Assembly (NCBI GenBank): GCA_964547415.1
Contig: CAZJNX010000080.1
Coordinates: forward strand, 1 to 19,764
Origin: CAZJNX01 sp964547415
Lineage (GTDB): Bacteria; Pseudomonadota; Alphaproteobacteria; Rhizobiales; Amorphaceae
Reading direction: 5' to 3'
DNA: 19,764 nucleotides
Part shown: positions 16,250 to 19,764 of the stretch, one piece after another
Numbering within the stretch: the first letter of the stretch is position 1
How the letters are laid out: every line of letters begins with the position of its first letter
Notes under the pieces: generated by a model
Databases searched by the model: none
Told to the model about the DNA's origin: nothing
What the model saw: only the letters and a program-made list of their open reading frames with translations
Translations under genes and position numbers: made by a program

Positions 16250-17635
16250 TCAGCCGGCGCTGCCGGCCGTGTCCGCGCCGCCCCGGCCGCTGCCGGCGGG
16301 GGACGCCTCCTCCGCGGGCGGCGCGGTGGAGCCATCCGCGCCGTCGGGGACGGGGATCGCGCCGTCGCCGCCCACCTCGCCGGGGCCGACGCCGCCGGCC
16401 GGCTCATCGTCCCGCACCTCCTCCGGCGGCTCCTGTGTGGCGTAGAAAGCGGAAACGGCCGCGATGTCCTCGTCCGTCAGCGCGTGGGCCTGGGAGGACA
16501 TGGCGAGGTTCCAAACGTTCTCGGCCGGGCGCAGATCCCGCCACACCTTCAGGCGATAGGCGAGATACTTCTCGTACTGGCCGGACAGGACGGGGAACCA
16601 GGGCTCCTCGCCGTACTCGGCCACCGTGCCGTGGCACCCCGCGCACGGCTGCAGGTTCCGGGCCGGGTCGCCCTCGAGGGCGAGGGTCCGCCCCCGCTCC
16701 ACGACGGCTTCGGGCGCGTCCGTCCCCGGTGGCGGGCCGGGCGGCTGGCTCGCATAGTAGCGGGCGAGGCGATCGACCTCGACGGGCGACAGGTCGATGG
16801 CGATGGACTTCATGATGCCGCTGTGCTTGCGCCCCGTGGCGTAGTCGGTGAGCATCTCGGCGAGATAGTCCGGGGGCTGCAGGGCGAGGTTCGGGAAGGC
16901 GCCGCTCTCGCGGCCCTGGCCGTCGAAGCCGTGGCAGCGGGCGCAGCTCTCGATCACGAGGTGCTGGTCGTCGAGGGGCCAGTCGGTGGCGCCGCCCCGC
17001 TCGAAGGCCGCCGCCATCATCTCCTGCGCGCCTGCCTCGGCCACGGGCCCTTGGATCGCCTCCTGGAACTCGTCCTCGGTCAGGTAGCCGATCCGGCGGA
17101 CGAAGGCGACCATGGCCCAAACCTCGTCGTCCCGCTCCCGGATCGGCCAGGCGGGCATCGCCGACATGGCTAGGCCCTCGTCGATCAGGTAGAAGATCGA
17201 CTTCTCGTCGAACCGGTCGAGCACGTCGTGGAGGGCGGGCGGCGCCGGCTCCATGCTGGTCGAGACGGCGTTCGCCGACACGCCGGGCCCGCCGTGGCAG
17301 AAGATGCAGGTGGTGCCGAAGTGGCCGGCGCCGCGGTCGATGAGCGCCTGGTCGGTGAGGTCCGGCGGCTCGGGCTGGAAGCGTCCGTGGAACTCGACCG
17401 AGCGCAGGTAGGTCCCGTGCAGGAAGGCCCCCACGAACGGCGGCCAGTTGCCGCGCACGGTGAGCTTCAGGACGCCGCTCGCCGACAGGGCGACGGCGAC
17501 GAGGACCGCCGCGACGAAGCCGACGAGGAGGACGCCCACCCATTCGGCCAGCTTGCGCGGCAGGAAGGGCCGCGCCGCCTGACCTGCGCTGCGCGCCGCG
17601 GCGCGCGCGATGTCCCGGTCCCTCTTGCGTGCCAT
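16250..17635 (-). CDS. Membrane-anchored triheme cytochrome c
   Basis: Periplasmic electron carrier (461 aa) with three covalent c-type hemes. A single N-terminal helix (about residues 32-53), preceded by an Arg/Lys-rich cytoplasmic stretch, anchors it. Heme motifs are CIFCH (110-114), CARCH (231-235) and CAGCH (331-335). Plausible axial Met ligands are Met160, Met275 and Met379. The last ~55 residues are a Gly/Pro/Asp/Glu-rich low-complexity tail. The ATG at 17635 follows a strong GGAGGAG ribosome binding site; an upstream in-frame ATG would place that site inside the gene. Triheme proteins of this layout serve as the cytochrome subunit of membrane dehydrogenases, including some molybdenum hydroxylases and alcohol or aldehyde dehydrogenases. 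No catalytic partner is adjacent. A link to the hydroxylases at 1368-8777 is conjecture. Confidence 0.88.
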   Translation of the reverse strand: MARKRDRDIARAAARSAGQAARPFLPRKLAEWVGVLLVGFVAAVLVAVALSASGVLKLTVRGNWPPFVGAFLHGTYLRSVEFHGRFQPEPPDLTDQALIDRGAGHFGTTCIFCHGGPGVSANAVSTSMEPAPPALHDVLDRFDEKSIFYLIDEGLAMSAMPAWPIRERDDEVWAMVAFVRRIGYLTEDEFQEAIQGPVAEAGAQEMMAAAFERGGATDWPLDDQHLVIESCARCHGFDGQGRESGAFPNLALQPPDYLAEMLTDYATGRKHSGIMKSIAIDLSPVEVDRLARYYASQPPGPPPGTDAPEAVVERGRTLALEGDPARNLQPCAGCHGTVAEYGEEPWFPVLSGQYEKYLAYRLKVWRDLRPAENVWNLAMSSQAHALTDEDIAAVSAFYATQEPPEEVRDDEPAGGVGPGEVGGDGAIPVPDGADGSTAPPAEEASPAGSGRGGADTAGSAG

Positions 17636-17744
17636 CCTCGCTCCTCCGGCTGGGCGCCCCGGCGCGGCAGGACCGCGCAACCGGAGGGGTCAATCGAAAC
17701 CGAGGGAGCCGGTTCCTGGGATTATTCTCCCGTGAGGGGCGGCA

Positions 17745-18887
17745 TCAGGCCGCGACCGCCCGTCGCGCCTCCGCCGGAACCGCCCCCTCGGCGGGGCGGC
17801 CGGCGACGAGCATCGCCCGCGCGTGCCAGGCGGCGAGCGCCACGAGAAGGCCGCCGGTGAACTGGTGGAGAAGCGCCACGTCCATCGGCACGCCGAGGAG
17901 GACGGTGAGGACCCCGGTCGTCGCCTGGACGGTCATGACGAGGAAGATGGCCGCGGCCCGCCCCATTGCCGCCCGCCCCGCACGCGCGCCGATCACCTGG
18001 ACGAGGTGGGCGAGGGCGACCGCCCACAGGACGTAGCCCGCGATGCGGTGGTCGAACTGGACCGTCAACGGGTTCTCGAAGAGGTTGAGCCACCAGGGCG
18101 AGAGGGTGAACAGGCCCGCCGGCACGACGGCCCCGTTCATGAGCGGCCAGGTGTTGGAGGCGAGCCCGGCGTCGAGCCCCGCCACGAGCCCGCCGAGGAA
18201 GATCTGGAACAGGAGGAGGGCGAGGAGCGCCCCGCTCGCCCATCGCACGCCCGTGCCAGGGCGCGGGGCACCTCTCTGCCCCCGGTCGAGGACGGCGGCC
18301 ATGGTCCACACGGTGAGGGCCAGAATGACGCAGGCGAGGGTCAGGTGGACGGCGAGGCGATACTGGCTGACGTCGACCCGGTCCGTAAGGCCCGAGGCGA
18401 CCATCCACCAGCCGACCGCCCCCTGCAGGCCGCCGAGGGCGAACAGGACGAGAAGGCGCGGCTTCAGCCACCCCGGCAGCGCACCGCGGATCCAGAACAG
18501 GACGAAGGGCACGGCGAACACGAGGCCGATGGCGCGGCCGGCCATCCGGTGCCCCCACTCCCACCAGTAGATGGTCTTGAAGGCGTCGAGGCTCATGCCG
18601 CGGTTGACGAGCTGGTACTCCGGGATCTGGCGGTACTTGTCCATCTCCGCCTGCCAGGCCGCCTCGGTGAGCGGCGGCAGGACGCCGGTGACGGGGCGCC
18701 ACTCGGTGATCGACAGGCCCGAATCGGTGAGCCGCGTCGCCCCGCCGACCACCAGCGTCACAAGGACCATGGCCGCCACCGCCGCCAGCCACAGGGCGAT
18801 CGCCCGGCGGGGGAACGCCTCTGCGGGGGTCGTCGCCGCGCGCGTCACCGTCCCGGCCATCGCATCCCCGTCCGCCGTCGCCGTCAT
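17745..18887 (-). CDS. ctaA: Heme A synthase (COX15/CtaA family)
   Basis: Inner-membrane enzyme that oxidises the C8 methyl of heme O to the formyl group of heme A for aa3-type cytochrome c oxidase. The protein (380 aa) has about eight membrane helices in two halves and the alphaproteobacterial/mitochondrial COX15 layout. Marks are GGATRLTDSGLSITEWRPVTG near the N-terminus, the heme-ligand histidines His113 (EWGHRMAGR), His181 (AVHL), His280 (FDHRIAGY) and His341 (LLHQFTGG), and Glu110 in the first His motif. The ATG at 18887 is preferred because GAGGTG lies at good spacing upstream; a longer in-frame start at 18962 would add 25 residues lying over the predicted promoter. It is divergent from the DUF2842 gene. 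The product indicates an aerobic organism with a heme-A oxidase. Confidence 0.94.
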   Translation of the reverse strand: MTATADGDAMAGTVTRAATTPAEAFPRRAIALWLAAVAAMVLVTLVVGGATRLTDSGLSITEWRPVTGVLPPLTEAAWQAEMDKYRQIPEYQLVNRGMSLDAFKTIYWWEWGHRMAGRAIGLVFAVPFVLFWIRGALPGWLKPRLLVLFALGGLQGAVGWWMVASGLTDRVDVSQYRLAVHLTLACVILALTVWTMAAVLDRGQRGAPRPGTGVRWASGALLALLLFQIFLGGLVAGLDAGLASNTWPLMNGAVVPAGLFTLSPWWLNLFENPLTVQFDHRIAGYVLWAVALAHLVQVIGARAGRAAMGRAAAIFLVMTVQATTGVLTVLLGVPMDVALLHQFTGGLLVALAAWHARAMLVAGRPAEGAVPAEARRAVAA

Positions 18888-18933
18888 CGCCACACCTCGC
18901 TTTCGCGATCCGCCCCGCGCCAGGGCGATGCCC

Positions 18934-18962
18934 CCTATATCGGGTGCCCCCGGGCCCGGCAA
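18934..18962 (-). promoter_or_regulatory. Candidate promoter of the heme A synthase gene
   Basis: On the minus strand, TTGCCG (18962-18957) is followed after 17 nt by TATAGG (18939-18934), a reasonable -35/-10 pair. Transcription would start near 18927, giving a leader of about 40 nt. This is by eye only; the region is otherwise GC-rich and the TATA-like stretch stands out. Confidence 0.4.
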
Positions 18963-19100
18963 AGCGACAGGCGGGCGCTGCTGGCCGCGCCTTCTGCCGC
19001 ATGGAAGCGCCGCCGTGGACCCCGCGGCCGCCGAACACTATCTCACGGGCAGCCGCGCCTCGCCGCGGCCCGCCCGCCATGCGCTCGAAGAAGGATCGCC

Positions 19101-19316
19101 ATGCCGCAGCGTCTCCGGAAACTGATCGGCGTCTTCATCAGCGTCGCATTCGTCGTGTTCTACGCGCTGTTCGCCATGGTGCTCGCCCAGCGGGTGGTGC
19201 CGGGGACGAGCGGCCTCTTCCAGGCGGTCTTCTACTTCGTGCTCGGCATGGCGTGGATCGTCCCCGTCGGCCTCCTCGTGCGCTGGATGCAGCGCCCCGA
19301 CGCCACCGACAGCTGA
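19101..19316 (+). CDS. DUF2842 small membrane protein
   Basis: Small inner-membrane protein (71 aa) with two hydrophobic helices, about residues 9-30 and 40-61, joined by a short polar turn (QRVVPGTSG). The start MPQRLRKLIG and the ending ...VGLLVRWMQRPD match the alphaproteobacterial DUF2842 family. The ATG at 19101 has AAGGA five bases upstream. Function is unknown. It lies divergent from the heme A synthase gene, an adjacency I recall from other alphaproteobacteria, which hints at a link with oxidase biogenesis but does not establish one. Confidence 0.85.
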   Translation: MPQRLRKLIGVFISVAFVVFYALFAMVLAQRVVPGTSGLFQAVFYFVLGMAWIVPVGLLVRWMQRPDATDS

Positions 19317-19317
19317 G

Positions 19318-19360
19318 CCCACCGCCCGGGCGGAAGCGGCGCCGGACCCGCCGCGGTGGG
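19318..19360 (+). terminator. GC stem-loop after the DUF2842 gene (likely terminator)
   Basis: Directly after the stop codon, CCCACCGC (19318-19325) pairs perfectly with GCGGTGGG (19353-19360). After a 3-nt bulge the stem continues with GGCGG (19329-19333) and CCGCC (19348-19352). There is no T-run, so it would be a hairpin-type or factor-assisted terminator. Confidence 0.4.
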
Positions 19361-19388
19361 ACCGCGGCCCCCGCGCCGCCCCCGGGCC

Positions 19389-19764
19389 GCGCGGGGGCCG
19401 GCACGGGTGCGAGGCCGCCGACAGGATGTCACCGGGGGTTTCGCCCGCGCTGGCCGGAGGCCGGGCCGACCAGCGACGCCGCGCCGCTCGGCCAGCGGGC
19501 GGTCGGCCCGCGCGACGAAAGCAGGAACGGACGTGGGATCGGCCGGGGCGCGGCGCCGCCGGGGCGCGCGGGGGCCGGCTCGGGCGCGAGGCCGCCGGCA
19601 GGATATCACCGGGATTTCGCCCGCGCTGACCGGAGGCCGCGCCGACCAGCGACGCCGCGCCGGTCGGCCAGCGGGCGGTCGGGCCGCGCGACGAAAGTAG
19701 GATCGGTCGGGGCGCGCGGGGGCCGGCACGGGCGAGGCCGCCGGCAGGATGTCACCGGGGGTTT
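19389..19764. repeat. GC-rich tandem direct repeat, at least 3 units, running off the window
   Basis: Units begin with GCGCGGGGGCCGG at 19389, 19566 and 19714, giving unit lengths of 177 and 148 nt and a third cut at the window end. The 29-nt difference falls at the end of unit 1. Shared landmarks in order are GAGGCCGCCG, AGGAT(G/A)TCACCGGG, TTTCGCCCGCGCTG, CCGACCAGCGACGCCGCGCC, CGGCCAGCGGGCGGTCGG and GCGCGACGAAAG. Each full unit also holds inverted repeats; in unit 1, GGGCCGACC (19463-19471) pairs with GGTCGGCCC (19501-19509). The 148-nt spacing is not a multiple of three, so this is not a repeated protein. The rest of 19317-19764 shows no supportable gene. Confidence 0.85.

Noticed and set aside
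19232..19729. Arg/Pro/Ala-rich open frames on both strands in the repeat region
   Set aside because: They are produced by the GC-rich tandem repeat; the 148-nt spacing shifts the frame between units, and there is no ribosome binding site or family match.
19389..19764. CRISPR array
   Set aside because: Repeats are long (148-177 nt) and contiguous, with no short repeats separated by unique spacers, and no cas genes are nearby.

Overview
The window is very GC-rich (about 70% or more by eye), densely packed, and looks like the chromosome of an alphaproteobacterium. The best lineage clues are a DUF2842 gene beside a COX15/CtaA-type heme A synthase, a TAXI-type fused TRAP permease and several molybdenum hydroxylase genes. 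A Hyphomicrobiales or related marine/soil lineage would fit. No RNA gene, insertion sequence, phage gene or CRISPR array was seen.

Left block (1-8777, all + strand): a 5'-truncated TRAP fused permease runs by 4-nt overlap into two consecutive large-medium-small (L-M-S) cassettes of xanthine dehydrogenase/aerobic CO dehydrogenase-like enzymes. Each cassette has a Mo-cofactor subunit, an FAD subunit and a 2Fe-2S subunit. Every junction is a 4-nt overlap except one 10-nt gap, so the block is almost certainly one operon. Its likely job is import of an organic substrate followed by hydroxylation or oxidation. The substrate is unknown, and the active-site loops argue against true form I CO dehydrogenase. 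A secreted family 8 glycoside hydrolase follows (8877-10019).

Middle block (10024-14592, - strand): a gene for an SSS-like membrane transporter fused to a C-terminal hotdog acyl-CoA thioesterase domain, then tcuA and tcuB. The latter encode a flavoprotein and an Fe-S/heme membrane protein that oxidise tricarballylate or a similar tricarboxylate and pass electrons to the membrane. A strong 24-nt inverted repeat lies just upstream of tcuA and is a good operator candidate. The transporter-thioesterase fusion is the most unusual protein in the window.

Right block (14824-19764): an amidase-signature hydrolase (+) is divergent from the fusion gene and converges on a membrane-anchored triheme cytochrome c gene (-). 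Heme A synthase (-) and a DUF2842 membrane protein (+) are divergent from each other. The last ~375 bases hold a gene-free GC-rich tandem repeat (units of 177 and 148 nt and a third cut by the window end) with internal inverted repeats.

Shared theme: uptake and oxidation of organic acids or heterocycles, with electrons passed to a respiratory chain that includes a heme-A oxidase. That link between blocks is inference from proximity and protein families, not shown by the sequence.
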